Part shown: positions 11,027-22,385 of the stretch, in pieces
How positions within the stretch are numbered: the stretch's first letter is position 1
How the letters are laid out: each line of letters opens with the position of its first letter
DNA from: Cladosporium sp. IMV 00045
Taxonomy: Eukaryota; Ascomycota; Dothideomycetes; Cladosporiales; Cladosporiaceae
DNA length: 64,000 bases
Direction of reading: 5' to 3'
NCBI GenBank assembly: GCA_001931905.2
Contig: MSJI02000826.1
Location: 39,172-103,171 of the forward strand
The notes under the pieces: model-generated
What the model saw: only the letters and a program-made list of their open reading frames with translations
What the model was told of the DNA's origin: nothing
The model's database searches: none
Made by a program: the position numbers and the translations under genes

Positions 11027-11439
11027 GGATGTTGTCTTTTTTACTGCAAAATTGGTTGGTCGCTTTGCTGCGCAGCGAAAGAAAGAAATGGAACCATGAT
11101 ATGATGTGTGAAATGTAGACGGACGGCATTTCTGGCGTCTGGCGTTGCGAGCATTGAGGATATAGCTCGCAGAATTTCAGGTCGACTAAAAAAGCATGCA
11201 ACGGCTGGCCTGGCTAGAAATGTATTCAAGGAAGCATGCGCTGGCGGCGTCTTTCTCTTTTTGCCCTCTTCCGTTTCTCCTCTCAGAGCCAGGGTCAAGA
11301 ACGGAAAATGTAATAAGAAGACTTGCTTTTGCTACGCGAATAGACAGGTTTTTTTTGGGGGGTATCACGAAAAAAGTAAACCAAAGCGAAATTTTACAAA
11401 CCAAACAACACAAAAAGCCCGTAGCTCTTCTTTCTCATC
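11027..11439. other. Tail-to-tail intergenic region
   Basis: Between the stops of eIF2-alpha and EAF7. It includes an A/T-rich segment with a run of T near 11349. No gene is seen; presumably the 3' UTRs. Confidence 0.55.
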
Positions 11440-12527
11440 TCATCTTTTCCGCCCTCTCCCTCTTGCATTGCTTGCGCCCCTGGCAGGCCTCCCTCTCGTC
11501 CTCCCGCTCCTACTCGATTTGGGAGCTGGCGTATTCTCTTCACTGCCCTCCTCTTCTTCCTCCTCGCTGCTCTGCTCATCTTGGTCCTCGTCCTCATCTT
11601 CATCTCCTCCCTCCTCGTCTTCATCTTCCCCACTCTCATCACCACTCTCCCTCTCCTCACTCTCCTCTCCCTCTCCATCCTCATCCTCATCCTCCTGCTC
11701 AGCCGCCTGCCTCGTCGACCTCCTCCTATTCGCCACCGGCGCCTGCGCCCCGGCCTTAGCACTCGTACTCCCCTTCGGCCTACCCCTCCCCCTCTTCGCA
11801 GTCGCAGGCGGCGTGTCCTCCACCTCCGGCTCGCCAGCGGGCTCCTCACTCGGCGCACTCGCGCGCAAAGCCCTGACGTACCCCAACGGCGCCTCGCGAT
11901 CCATATTCACCTCCGGCAGCGCGGCGGGACTCTCGCTGGCGTCTCTGCGCTCTTTGTCGCCGGGGAAGCGCCGCTTCCACGCCAGGTCTTCGATGAACTC
12001 GTCGTCTTCCGGCAGGCTGAAGGGCTGCGTGTGGACTATGTTGTCGGCGAGGCTGTACACGTCTGTGTCGGGCGCGTCGGCGTCGGCGGCGGAGTCTGAG
12101 TCCGAGCCGGAGAGGTCGCTGAGCTGGCGCGCGTCTTCGCGCTCGTCTAGAGATTCAAGGTCGTAGAGTGTGTGCAGTTTGCGCCAGAGTCCCGGGATGC
12201 TCGTGTGGGGTGCTTTGGGGTGGATGTAGCGGTTGTCGAGGAGGTATTGCCGGATTTGGAGCATGCGGAAGTGTTTGTGGATGCCTGGATGGGTGTTAGA
12301 GAGTTTTCGTAGAGGGGGAAATGCGTGAAGGGGAATTTCCTACCAGTGGGTTTCCACTTAATGACTGCTTTGAAGAGGCCAATGGCTTCTTCGTCCGTCC
12401 ATGGGTCGTTCAACAGGTCTTCTTCGGTTTTGCTGGGGGATTGCGCGGCGGGGGTGGGAGTTTTGTGCTGGTCGGTCGCGGCGGGTGAGGTCGCTTGGGA
12501 GACGCGGGCGCGCTTTTTGGGGGGCAT
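11440..12527 (-). CDS. EAF7: NuA4 histone acetyltransferase subunit Eaf7 (CT20/MRGBP family)
   Basis: Two exons (12344-12527 and 11440-12284) with a 59-bp GT-AG intron encode 342 aa. The conserved CT20 domain spans about residues 30-130: WTDEEAIGLFKAVIKWKPTG, then across the junction IHKHFRMLQIRQYLLDN and PGLWRKLHTLYDLESLDERE. Eaf7 joins Eaf3 and Eaf5 in the NuA4 complex. The C-terminal half is highly acidic and low-complexity, with an AT-hook-like GRGRPKGS and several Glu/Asp runs, ending in RGRGRKR. The ATG at 12527 (MPPKKRARV) is preferred over 12554 because family members start with this basic motif. Antisense frames over the acidic tail are artefacts of composition. Confidence 0.88.
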
Positions 12528-13129
12528 TTTGGGAGCGCTTGATGTAGCGATCAATGGGTTTGGAATATTTCAAGATGTTTGGCAGAGTGGTGGTTGTTCG
12601 CTTTGACATGTGACTGGGTCTTGCTTGGAGCTAGCTTTCGTTTCAAGGTTCGGCCCTCCGCGGGCGCCAATGTGGCATGATGGCATTGGTGCTGTGAGCT
12701 GCAGAAGAGACGATAACGACATGTCGCGAGCATGCCCAATTGATAGGAATCGTCATGAGAATAGAGTAGTCGCAGTACATATCAGTCACCAAGCACATTG
12801 TAATTCTAATAAAACCAATTTCCTTCACGCAGAAAAGCTTATCCATTCACAGACATTGATGGATCGTGGCAAGACATTTGATTGAAGCAAGCCCTAAAGT
12901 TCCCCGCTTCCAACCTCTTTGCATTGCCAGGTCCTGCACGAGGCGCAGGCGCGATCAGATCAAGGAAATGTGTGAGGCGGTGTCTGCTCTCTTCCACCTT
13001 GTCTTCCACAAGTGTTTTGCTCTACTGGCAAGACTACCTAACAACATTCATTCCTAAATCGCCACCTCATTCCATCACCTAAGACAATCATCCCATCTCC
13101 TAAGCACATTGCCTGCTCAGCTGCCCAGG
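12528..13129. other. Divergent promoter between EAF7 and the TRP channel gene
   Basis: About 600 bp with head-to-head genes on either side. A CT-rich leader precedes the start at 13130. No other feature is recognised. Confidence 0.55.
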
Positions 13130-15273
13130 ATGGTTCGCTGGGGAAAGTGGGTCATGCCATTGAGAAGATGAGCTTGTCCGACACGCCTGCTAATCAATCG
13201 TAACACAAACAGGCTCTTCGGCTGGGACGCTCGTGACCGCAGGAGTATTCAAGATGAGATCCAGGCCTTGCTCCCTTCTCACCGCGACGACACCATCCCG
13301 TCCGCCATCCCCGCCAGAGATGTCACTCTTATCGCCCTCCGCCTGAAGCTCCAGCTGGAAACTGTGATTCCCTGCGAACTGCCCGAAGAGCGCGTCACGG
13401 CAGCTCACAGCAATGTCATCACCGACGCCGTGGTGGCGACCTCGAAATCCGCCGGCAAGCTTAGCAACAAGGACTACTCGTCATGCGTCGTCTTCTGCCT
13501 GCTCGTCGTCAAGAAATGGTTCAAGCGCCAGGCCATGCTGGAGCTTTGGGACTCGGAGCTGCACGACCTCCGCGCCGAGGCCTGCGAAGTGATTGCCAAG
13601 AAGATCATCGAGGATGAAGATGATATGACCTACCTTATGCAGGATGTCTTGCTCAAGCGCTACAGCATCGTGGTCGACGGCGAAGACACTAAGCCTGTCA
13701 ATGTCGTCGAAAAGGCGGTTGACTTGCATGCTGTGCGTGTCATTGGCAGCTCTGGGTACCAGAAATGTGTTGCGTATCTCTGGCGTGGCTGGGTAAGTGC
13801 GAAGGAAATAATCCCATGTTCTTTGATACAGTCTGTTAACTTGCGCCCTTTGCTTTGTACAGCTCGTGCAGGATGATGACGACCCAAGCCGCTTCGTCGA
13901 TTACAAAAAAAAAGCCAACACCGATTACTGGAGCCACTTCGACCCGGACCGCATGCGCGTTCCTCTGTACCAGAATGCAGTGCAGATCGCACTGAGTCTC
14001 ATCTTCCTCGGCCTCTACACCGGCGCTATCAACACCATCAACCCTGAGGGTGACCTCGACATTGTTGAGATTCTCCTGTATATCTTCACACTGGGCTTTG
14101 TCTGCGACGAGGCGTCCAAGTTCTGGAAGGTGGGTAGGTACTACATAGGATTCTGGAACGTTCTTAACTGCACGCTCTACGCCCTCCTCACGGTCAGCTT
14201 CGTCACCCGTATTATCGCTCTGGCCCATCCGGTCGATAATCCTATCAGACTGCACTACAACGAGCTCAGCTATGATTTCTTGGCTTTCAGTGCACCCATG
14301 TTCTGGATGCGTTTGTTGCTTTACCTCGATGGGTTCCGTTTCTTTGGTGCCATGCTTGTTGTGCTCAAGGTACGGTGTCGTCTACCTGTAGCTGAAGAAC
14401 TACATTACTGACCAAAATGCAGGTCATGATGAAAGAGTCTCTCATCTTCTTCGCCTTGCTTATCGTCGTCCTCATTGGCTTCCTCCAAGCTTTCATCGGC
14501 ATGGACTCGGCGGACGATAACGCCGTGACCGCCGTCGGATTCATCACAACTCAAATGGTATGCCGTCGTGCACTTCCCTTGCCACCTCTATCGCCCCACT
14601 AACACAATCTCCCCAGTTGAACGCCATAATGGGCTCTCCCGAATTCGACCAATGGGACCGCTTCGCGCCTCCTTTCGGCCTGATCCTCTACTACATCTAC
14701 AACTTCATCATTATCGTCATCCTCCTCAACGTGCTGATCGCCCTCTACAACTCCGCCTACGAAGACGTAACCGACAACGCGATCGACGAGTACCTCGCGC
14801 TCTTCAGCCAGAAAACACTCCAGTTCGTGCGCGCCCCCGACGAGAACGTGTTCATCGCGCCCTTCAACCTGGTCGAAATGGTCTGCCTCGTCCTGCCCTT
14901 CGAGTGGTGGATGAGCAAGAAGCAGTACGCGCGCCTGAACGACTACGTCATGGGCATCATCTACTCGCCGCTGCTGCTCGTCACGGCTTATCTGGAAACC
15001 CGCACCGCGAGGAGCGTGCGCTTCAATCGCAGGCGCAACGAGGCTGATGACGACACGATTGAGGAGTGGGAGCAGTTGGCCGACGAGCTGGACGTTGAGG
15101 GCAGCGGGTGGGGCAAGAAGGTGCAGGATACGGCACCGAATGTCGTCACGGATGCGGCGCTGGTGGAGCTCAAGGAGTTGAAGGAGGATGTGAAGGAGTT
15201 GAAGGCGTTGTTGAGGGGGTCGCAGGGGGTGAATGGGCACCAGAATGGAAATGGGAATGGGGCTGAGGAGTGA
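13130..15273 (+). CDS. YVC1: Yvc1-like vacuolar TRP cation channel
   Basis: Five exons (13130-13146, 13213-13792, 13863-14369, 14423-14557, 14617-15273) give 631 aa. The first exon is only 17 nt (MVRWGK), and its donor is the only one that keeps frame into LFGWDARDRRSIQ. A soluble N-domain is followed by hydrophobic helices (IALSLIFLGLYTGAI, VEILLYIFTLGFVCDEASKF, LLTVSFVTRIIALA, MFWMRLLLYLDGFRFFGAM, LIFFALLIVVLIGFLQAFIG). A pore region (TAVGFITTQMLNAIMG) and a last helix IIIVILLNVLIALYNSAYED complete the TRP core. The tail has a predicted coiled coil (LVELKELKEDVKELKALL). In yeast, Yvc1 releases vacuolar calcium on osmotic shock; the same role is inferred here. Confidence 0.88.
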
Positions 15274-15526
15274 GTGACTGTGGTGAGTTGATGGGATGTG
15301 AGTGGGATTTTGGAGAATAAGATTGCTGTGGAAAGAGCATTAGGCTCAACCGGGGTATTTTGGGTTTTGCGTGATCGGAAGGCGTGTAAAGTCACGAGTG
15401 TGTTAATTACGGAGATCTTTTGTATACTCAAATCTCTCCTGAATCACGAATCCCACCTCCCTCTTCAACGTGTAGGATTGCACTTGCCACCAGCCATCAA
15501 GTCGTCCAAGCTCAGCTCACTCACCT

Positions 15527-17442
15527 TCAATTCCGCACCGCATACGAACTCGCGTGGAAGAAATCACACCTCCCCTTGACATCCCGATCCGGCACGACCC
15601 CCATCATGGTATAATTGACATCCATGACCGCAAACTCCGTCCCTCCACTCTCACTCTCAGCATCAGCCACCCCTAAGCGGGGATTATACAGCGGCCAGTG
15701 CGGCTTGCTGACGTTACTGTAGCTCTGCGCGTTGGGGTCCAGGTGGGCCGTGAAGGAGATGAAGTAGTCTTTCATGATGTGGGCGAGGGTGGCGTTGTTG
15801 ACGTCTGTGGGGATGGGGAGGTCAGTGAGGGTTGGTTTTGAGGGGATGGAGGAAGGGGAGGGACGAACAGGCTTCGTCGCTGGGTAGGAAGAGGAAAGGC
15901 GCTGTGGCGCCGTGGAGCTGCGTGCCGGCGTTGAAGAGTAACTTGTAAGTTGGGAGGCCGGCGTCGCTGGTTGCGCTGGCCATGTAGTACTTGCGAGGAG
16001 GGGGTTGGGTTAGTTTGCTGGGTTTTGGTTGAGAGAATTGGGGGATTGGATTGAACGTACGGTGGGACAGGCGATGATGAAATCGCCGTAGATTTCGGCG
16101 CGTTGGAAGAGCGTGCTGTTGAACTGGTCTGCTGGGTAGAGCTGATATAAGCGGTCGAAGAAGGACTGTTTCGCGGAAGGCCAGAGGGTTTGGAGGCCTG
16201 TGGTTGCTTGCTCGATGGTGGTTTCGCTTTGGTTGGTGTAGAGGTAGCCTTCGTAGCCGTTGTGGTCTGTGAGTAGAGGCACTTTGGTGAAATGGCCTTG
16301 CTTGAACTCGTTGCTGGGGAGGTCGCGGATGATGTCGCCGTCGACGGAGGGGCCGTAGTAGAAGTCTCCGTACGAGATGACTTTGTCTTCGTAGTATGCG
16401 TCGAAGTAGGTCTGCTGTGTGGCGTTTTGTAGGGTTTCTTCGTCGAGCTCGCGTAGGCAGCTTAGAGTGGTGCAGTTTGCTGCGGAGAGGAGGCCGTTGT
16501 ATTGGTTCTGTAGGATGGTGTTGTTGTGATAGCTGATGGACCATGATTAGCTAAAGGCCAGAACACAAACTGTATGGTGAGGACCATCAGACTTACGCCT
16601 GCCACCAAGGGTACTCTGCTATCACTGCTCTAAATGGCGGACTCGATACGCCACCGTACATTATCATCTGATCCATCACTACAACAATCGTTAGCATGCC
16701 GAAGCTGCCCTAGCGAAAATATCTGCTCACCACTACCGCCTCCAGCACTGCCTCCAGAAATAGTGACTTTCGCCGGATCACCGCCAAAAGCCCGAATATG
16801 CCGTTGAACCCAGTTCATCGCCGCACGTTGATCCAGCAATCCAGCATTCGCTACGCCGTTTTCCTTGACCTGCGTGCTTGAGAGGAATCCATATGCCCCA
16901 AGCCGGTACTGAATCGCCACGTAAATCACGCTGCCGCCAGATGCATCCACGAATGCTTGCCCTTGGTTTCCAGCACCGTTGGCACTTCCCTGCGTATAGC
17001 CGCCTCCATGCACTAGAAGGAAGACTGGCATCGGGGTTGCCTTGGGATTTTCAGGGACGTAGACGTTCAGCAAGAGACAGTCTTCTTGACCAGTCACGGC
17101 GACTGGCGTTGGAATATCAGAAGCATATGCTCGCCACGCCGGCGTCCCTTGCACGCATGAAGGGCTTGGGGTTTGCGCATCCATTATTTCATTGGGATCA
17201 TAGTCGTTGTGCGATTCAATCTCCATGGGTGCCCGCCAGCGGAGGTCGTTGATCGGTGCTTGAGCATATCTAATGCCGTAGTAGACGTCGGTGCTGTAAT
17301 TCCCTCTATAGGTGGTGTTGCCTCTATATTGAGCGTAGCCCAGGTTCACTATCGGGCCCGTGGAAGTAGAGTCATTTTGAGCCGCTGTAAAGGATGTCGA
17401 GTATGCCAGAAAGGCCAATGAAGAGATAATAATGCCACGCAT
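15527..17442 (-). CDS. Secreted type-B carboxylesterase/lipase
   Basis: Five exons (16731-17442, 16597-16678, 16061-16532, 15869-15989, 15527-15804) encode 554 aa. An N-terminal signal peptide (MRGIIISSLAFLAYSTSFTA) and many N-glycosylation sequons point to secretion. The alpha/beta-hydrolase carboxylesterase family is shown by EDCLLLNVYVPE, the oxyanion motif VHGGGYTQGSANG and the nucleophile elbow GGSAGGGS, a fungal variant of the usual GESAGG. The elbow glycine-rich segment is split by the first intron. The natural ester substrate is unknown. The gene is head-to-head with the TatD-like gene and tail-to-tail with YVC1. Confidence 0.88.
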
Positions 17443-18026
17443 TTCTGCGAAAGATGCCTAATCGAACGACTTCCGACCAAGACCTTTCCGTGGATAAATA
17501 GAGCTTTATAACTTGCACATTACAAACCACGACCCCGCCTGGAAAAGGCAATTTAAGGATTCCATGAGCCGGACGACGGGTCAATTGGATGCGATCTTTT
17601 GTGGGACAGTATTTGCGATGTATGCCGAGGTATTCCATCGGAGAAATATTTGCGGTTGCCCCGCGCTGGCGTCTTTCGACATCGACGGCGATCGTGATGG
17701 TTGATGTTGGGGATTCCCGAAGTTGCTCGCCTCGACAGAATCTTCAATGATGGAGCTGTTGATACTTTGTCAACCAACGAGTGCATGACCACGTGGCTCG
17801 TTGCCCACATAGGAGAATCGTCAAATCTCTCGAATGTTTTTCAAAACCGCTTTTGCATGTTGAACGCGGAGGAATGGATGTCCAGGGAATGAAGGTTTTC
17901 TCATGACTTCTGTCTGCGAACATGAAGTCTCGCTCGGCGATGACGCAATTTTGCAGTGAACCAGACACGAAACTCCATAGTCTCTCAAGAAACGGTCCTG
18001 CAAACAACTGTACAAACACATTGAAC
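17443..18026. other. Divergent promoter, carboxylesterase / TatD-like hydrolase
   Basis: About 580 bp between two head-to-head starts. Small overlapping frames only. No repeat or RNA gene is recognised. Confidence 0.55.
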
Positions 18027-19284
18027 ATGACAGACTCAAGCGGTAATGATGTCTTTCCATGGCAGCTGGGCGTCTTTGACGCCCACTGTCATCCCACGGA
18101 CACGATGGACAATCTATCAAAAATTCCCGGCATGCGGGCTAGAGTCTTGACAGTGATGGCCACTCGAGCTCAAGATCAAGAGCTCGTGGCAAATGCTGCA
18201 AGAGAGTATGGTGTAACACGAGCTGAGATTGAGAGTGAAAGTACAGATTGGAGGTAGGTTGGTAACAAAGGTACACCCTCGTGAAATGGACTGAAAGAGA
18301 ACACTGCTAATTGTCTCCAGAAGCGAGCATAAGATCGTGCCTGCTTTCGGCTGGCATCCGTGGTTCTCGCATCAGATGTTCAATGAGGACGAATATGAAG
18401 GCGCGACTACCTTGACCCCCGAACAGAAAATACGCCACTACCAGGACGTCTTGACACCCAAATCCGATGACAAGGACTTCCTGCTTTCGCTCCCAGACCC
18501 AAGGCCGTTCGGCGAGTTCATCGCACAGATGAAAGGCTACCTGCAGAAATTCCCTCTTGCGCTTGTTGGTGAAGTCGGTCTCGACAAGTCTTTCAGGATC
18601 CCGGAGGACTGGCTGCCTCAGCACCTGGAGGAGAGGAATCAAGGCTTGACCCCAGGTGGTCGCGAGGGAAGGCGCTTGAGTCCCTATAGAGTCAGCATGG
18701 AGCATCAGCGCAAGGTTCTGATTGCTCAACTTCGACTCGCAGGTGAAATGCAGCGCGCAACATCGGTTCATGGAGTACAAGCGCACGGTGTGGTCCACAA
18801 TACTCTCGCCGAGACTTGGAAAGGGCATGAGCGAAAACCCATGTCGAAAAAGGAAAAGAAGAAAGCAGACGCTATCAAGAAAGCCAACGCGGAGCCCGAG
18901 GATGCTGAACCCGAAATAGAGCAGGCTCCTGGGCCTACACCGTATGCTCCTCGTGTATGTCTGCATTCCTATTCTGGACCAGCGGACACGGTCAAGCTGT
19001 ACACAGCATCTACCGTGCCTTGCGAGGTATACTTCAGTTTCAGCACAACGATAAATACATGGGTCGAAGATGGCAAAGAGGGCAAAGTGGAAGCTGCCGT
19101 AAAGGCTGTGCCCGACAATCGGGTGCTGGTGGAAAGTGACTTGCACACCGCCGGCGACAGGATGGATCAGTATCTTCAAGAAATCGTGAGGAAGATCTGT
19201 ACTGTCAAGGGCTGGGATCTGGAAGCTGGAACTAGGCAACTGGCTGCTAACTGCCGACACTTCATCTCTGGTCCAGGCGAGTAA
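18027..19284 (+). CDS. TatD-family metal-dependent hydrolase (Cut9-interacting protein Scn1-like)
   Basis: Two exons (18027-18253, 18321-19284) with a 67-bp intron encode 396 aa. The metal-binding HxH of the TatD amidohydrolase fold is visible as [15 protein letters not shown]. Further metal or active-site blocks are [22 protein letters not shown] (the catalytic Glu) and [11 protein letters not shown] (the last Asp). Compared with bacterial TatD nucleases there is a charged insertion ([23 protein letters not shown]), typical of fungal Scn1-type members. Scn1 was named in fission yeast for interaction with the APC/C subunit Cut9; nuclease or phosphodiesterase activity here is inferred. The ATG at 18027 is favoured over 17922 because the extra 35 residues look non-conserved. 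Confidence 0.82.
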
Positions 19285-19684
19285 CAGTCCTAGTACCTGT
19301 CAGTTTGCTCCTGGGTGGCTTGGGTATCAGGCTGCTACCTTCACACCCTAAGACATGGTTTTCAATTCACAAAGGCCTTGTGTTGTTAACGCAATGTTCA
19401 AGACATGGTGAAGCAAGACAACCTCACACTGCGTGTCGCTTCTAGACGCAGCACTCACGCCGCTTTCTATGTCTGGAACAATGGCCTTATACATGGAAGT
19501 GACTTACATGCAGTGGCGTCGCCAGATTAGTGAAGAGATGATATCTTCATGGCCTTTGCAACTCTCGCGCTGTGTTATTGTTCACCAATTGCTTTTCTGC
19601 CCTCACTCGCTTTTCTTGTCAGGAACAAGAGCAGCACTCAACAACATATCGGTCGAAGATAGCCAGCCAGCAAAGATCGTCAAC
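19285..19684. other. Intergenic region
   Basis: About 400 bp between the TatD-like gene and the next plus-strand gene. It is open in the downstream frame back to 19433, but that extension looks non-conserved. Presumed promoter and leader. Confidence 0.5.
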
Positions 19685-20812
19685 ATGGCTACTCCCCTGA
19701 CGCTACAAACCATCTTCGGCCTCTATGGCCCCAACTCTCCTTCTGTCCCAACCCTCGGCGACAAAACGACACTCAACATCCTCGCTCGGGATGTCGCAAA
19801 AGGCTTGCATATCGTCTTCACGCCATCTGCAAACGGTCTCTCCGAATCCTCCCACGCCATCGAAATGGCCATCAACCATCTAAAACTAGCTGGCAGAGTA
19901 CCCGTGGAGCTTGACACTTTCCGGGGCTTTTCAAGACAGCAGTGCGAAGCCCTTGGTTTGGAACCACTGACTCTACACCCATCGACGAGCACGCAAAACC
20001 TTGGCGCGCCACCGTTCAAAGAATTAGATATCGGATTCTTTCTCGCAATTCTTCGCTTCGCCGCCCGATGCCAGCAGCTCAAGACGAATTTGAAACCAGT
20101 CTTCCAGGTCGGTGTTGTGACCATGACCGTGCAAGGAAGCGAGCAGAGTTTCTTCGCGCAGACTATACCGGCTGAGAACGGCAATGTCACCGATACCGTC
20201 TGGCTGTTCCGATGGATTATCGTCGATTTCAAAGGTGAGTATCAAGAGCACTGGAGTCCTTTCGACGTGGCCGGTGACGCCTCGCTTGCACAGCAGCAGC
20301 AGCAACAATATCACCAACCTCCTCAGCAAGCCGCCCAATACCCTCCCATCGCCCAAGCAGCCGATCCATCCACCCCACCCTCTCAACAACAAACCCCACC
20401 AGCCGTATCAACATACACATCACCACCCAAAAGAAAGAGAAAACGAAACCCCCAACATCAAACCCCACCCACCAAACGCCCCCGCCGCCCGCAACCTTAC
20501 GAACTCTTCGACCACCGCCCTCTCTCCGACGACGAACTCTTCGCCAAACCCTCCTCTTTCATCCAAGGCGACGCCATCCTGCGCTTGGCAGAGAAGTACA
20601 GCAACGGGCAGATTTTCGCGCGCATCCAAGCCGAGCACCCGGGCCAGGTCAGTGCTGTCAACATCATCACGAAGCGCTTGACCAACGCCATCGATGCGCA
20701 GGCGAAGAAGGAGGGGGTTGAGCCGGACGTGGTGAGGGCAAGGATTTACGATGCCAAGGAGGCGAATGGCGTGGCGCATAAGGCGAAATTGGACGTGACG
20801 CCTTATGGGTAG
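19685..20812 (+). CDS. Unknown protein, probable nuclear, Gln/Pro-rich linker
   Basis: A single-exon gene of 375 aa that I do not recognise. An N-terminal region (about 1-190) with regular hydrophobic pattern (FGLYGPNSPSVPTLGDKTT, FFLAILRFAARCQQLK, VFQVGVVTMTVQGSEQS) is followed by a Gln/Pro-rich linker. Two basic clusters, PPKRKRKRN and PPTKRPRRPQ, resemble nuclear localisation signals. The C-terminal ~90 residues are helical (DAILRLAEKYSNGQIFARIQ, VSAVNIITKRLTNAIDAQAKK). The ATG at 19685 was chosen over 19433 because it directly follows the leader CAACATGG and begins the ordered region. A GTGAGT at 20235 looks like a donor, but any nearby acceptor would break the frame. Confidence 0.65.
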   Translation: MATPLTLQTIFGLYGPNSPSVPTLGDKTTLNILARDVAKGLHIVFTPSANGLSESSHAIEMAINHLKLAGRVPVELDTFRGFSRQQCEALGLEPLTLHPSTSTQNLGAPPFKELDIGFFLAILRFAARCQQLKTNLKPVFQVGVVTMTVQGSEQSFFAQTIPAENGNVTDTVWLFRWIIVDFKGEYQEHWSPFDVAGDASLAQQQQQQYHQPPQQAAQYPPIAQAADPSTPPSQQQTPPAVSTYTSPPKRKRKRNPQHQTPPTKRPRRPQPYELFDHRPLSDDELFAKPSSFIQGDAILRLAEKYSNGQIFARIQAEHPGQVSAVNIITKRLTNAIDAQAKKEGVEPDVVRARIYDAKEANGVAHKAKLDVTPYG

Positions 20813-22365
20813 ATGGGGTGTTGTAAGGTTATTGTGTGTGTGTGTGTGGTCTTTAAGATTTTGAGAGTTTGCATTGTCGCTTTTCCGGTTTATGGTGCGA
20901 GAAAAGTTCAAAGGCTACCTTAATTCGATTCAAAGTCGATTGCTTGTCGATGCCACATCATCCAACAAAGGCGCGGCCTCCCTGGGGCCATCTACGTGTA
21001 TCTAGAAGGAGTTTGTTATGTCATCCAGTACCCAAGTATCGATATCTTCCCGCAATTCTCTCCCCTCAACCCCACTCTCCATCAAACACCACACCTCCTC
21101 ACCTGCATCTTAAAGACCGCGATCATCGTGGACAGGTTGCCGTTGTCGTCGTCACCGCTATCTAGGATCAATGGCTACTTCTCTCCACCCCCCGAATTCT
21201 CTCCTACCTCAAGGTTGAGGTAGGCATTGACCATGTTAACGTCCTTCAGAACACGGCGCTAGAACGTATAGCCATTGTAATCGTCCGGTTGGAGATCTGC
21301 CTTTGAGACGTGGTCGAAAACTCTCACCTCCCCTGCCACTTCCCCCTCTCCTCCTCCCCTCCACTCCCCAACCTATTCCACACCACTCGACTCCCCGTCA
21401 AACACCACAACCCCTCGCCGGCCCTATCATCAAACCGCCTCAAAGGAGAAGAGGAAAAAGAAGAAGAGCCCGCCCTCCCTCCCTCCTCACTACACTTCAG
21501 ATACCGAAAGCGATCCCTCGACTTCCAAGCAAGTGCTTCGTCGATGAAAGGAGGTCTAGTGCGTTCGGTTGTCGGCTGCTGGGTTTGCACACATGTGTTC
21601 CGAGGTGAAAGTGGATTCACAACCGAAGAAGGTGGACTCGACGCAACAACGCAGGCTGGCGATACAGCACCAGCACCAGCAGCAGGAGGAATGCAATCCA
21701 CCCCCACGGCGCTGGGGGCGTGGCGGATGAGCGAGTTGATGCCCCACCAGAACGCCATTGGGCGGGATCCGATCGTTTCTGTCGCTTCTGGGTAGGTTTC
21801 AAAAGAGTGGGTTGGTAAGGTAGGTAGGTTCGATTACTCGGTTGCTTCGATTATGCGATTCCACTCTTGTTGGGTCGTGGTAGATTCGATACTGAGCATA
21901 TTGCTTGTATTGGACCGAAGAACAATGAATTGAACGGGCAGTCTTCTTTGTTATTCCACAAACCGTGGTGAACGACGTCTGTCCCTGTCAGTCCGTTCTC
22001 GGTTCCAAGGAACGGGCAAACAAAGGAGCCTTCGATCATTTTCCACATACCCAGGCCTGCATCGTCGTCGACGCCATATCACATTGCACATGAGGGCCCG
22101 ACATCGCGCTCGTCGTCAATACCGTGCCGTGCTCTCACGATCGCGCGTCGAGAGGGATGATTCGGCATGTTTGATGTCCTAACGACGAAATCTGGAAAAT
22201 GAACTGGTAAGAATGGATTAAGTGATACCTTGGGTCGTCTCGATTCGTTTGCACAGGCCAACAAAATTGTCTCCTCGAAACGCCAACAAAATCAAAGTCT
22301 ATATAGCCCAACAAACAGCTCAACACCTCGAATTGCTCCAGATGACCAACCAAAAAGAAGAAAAA
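20813..22365. other. Gene-poor region left of the assembly gap
   Basis: About 1.5 kb with a (GT)n microsatellite near 20832-20848 and several overlapping short frames. On the minus strand, fragments such as MAFWWGINSLIRHAPSAVG (21758 downwards) and FVCPFLGTENGLTGTDVVHH (within 21851-22048) read like protein but are broken by stops and do not join. They could be remnants of a degraded gene. No intact gene can be supported. Confidence 0.5.
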
Positions 22366-22385
22366 NNNNNNNNNNNNNNNNNNNN
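22366..22385. other. Assembly gap (20 N)
   Basis: A run of 20 ambiguous bases. The sequence immediately right of it is the duplicated STU1 upstream region; the sequence to its left has no counterpart near STU1. The true gap size is unknown. Confidence 0.99.

Noticed and set aside
11108..12166. A 352-codon plus-strand frame rich in serine
   Set aside because: Antisense of the acidic Glu/Asp-rich tail of EAF7; long open frames opposite GAG/GAA runs are expected.
18307..19260. A 317-codon minus-strand frame
   Set aside because: Antisense shadow of the TatD-like gene, which has intact metal motifs on the plus strand.
20235..20293. Intron in the unknown Gln/Pro-rich protein gene
   Set aside because: The GTGAGT donor is good, but all nearby CAG acceptors shift the frame away from the long C-terminal reading frame.
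21310..21795. A protein-coding gene at 21.3-21.8 kb
   Set aside because: Open frames exist on both strands over low-complexity, C-rich DNA, with no domain or splice support.
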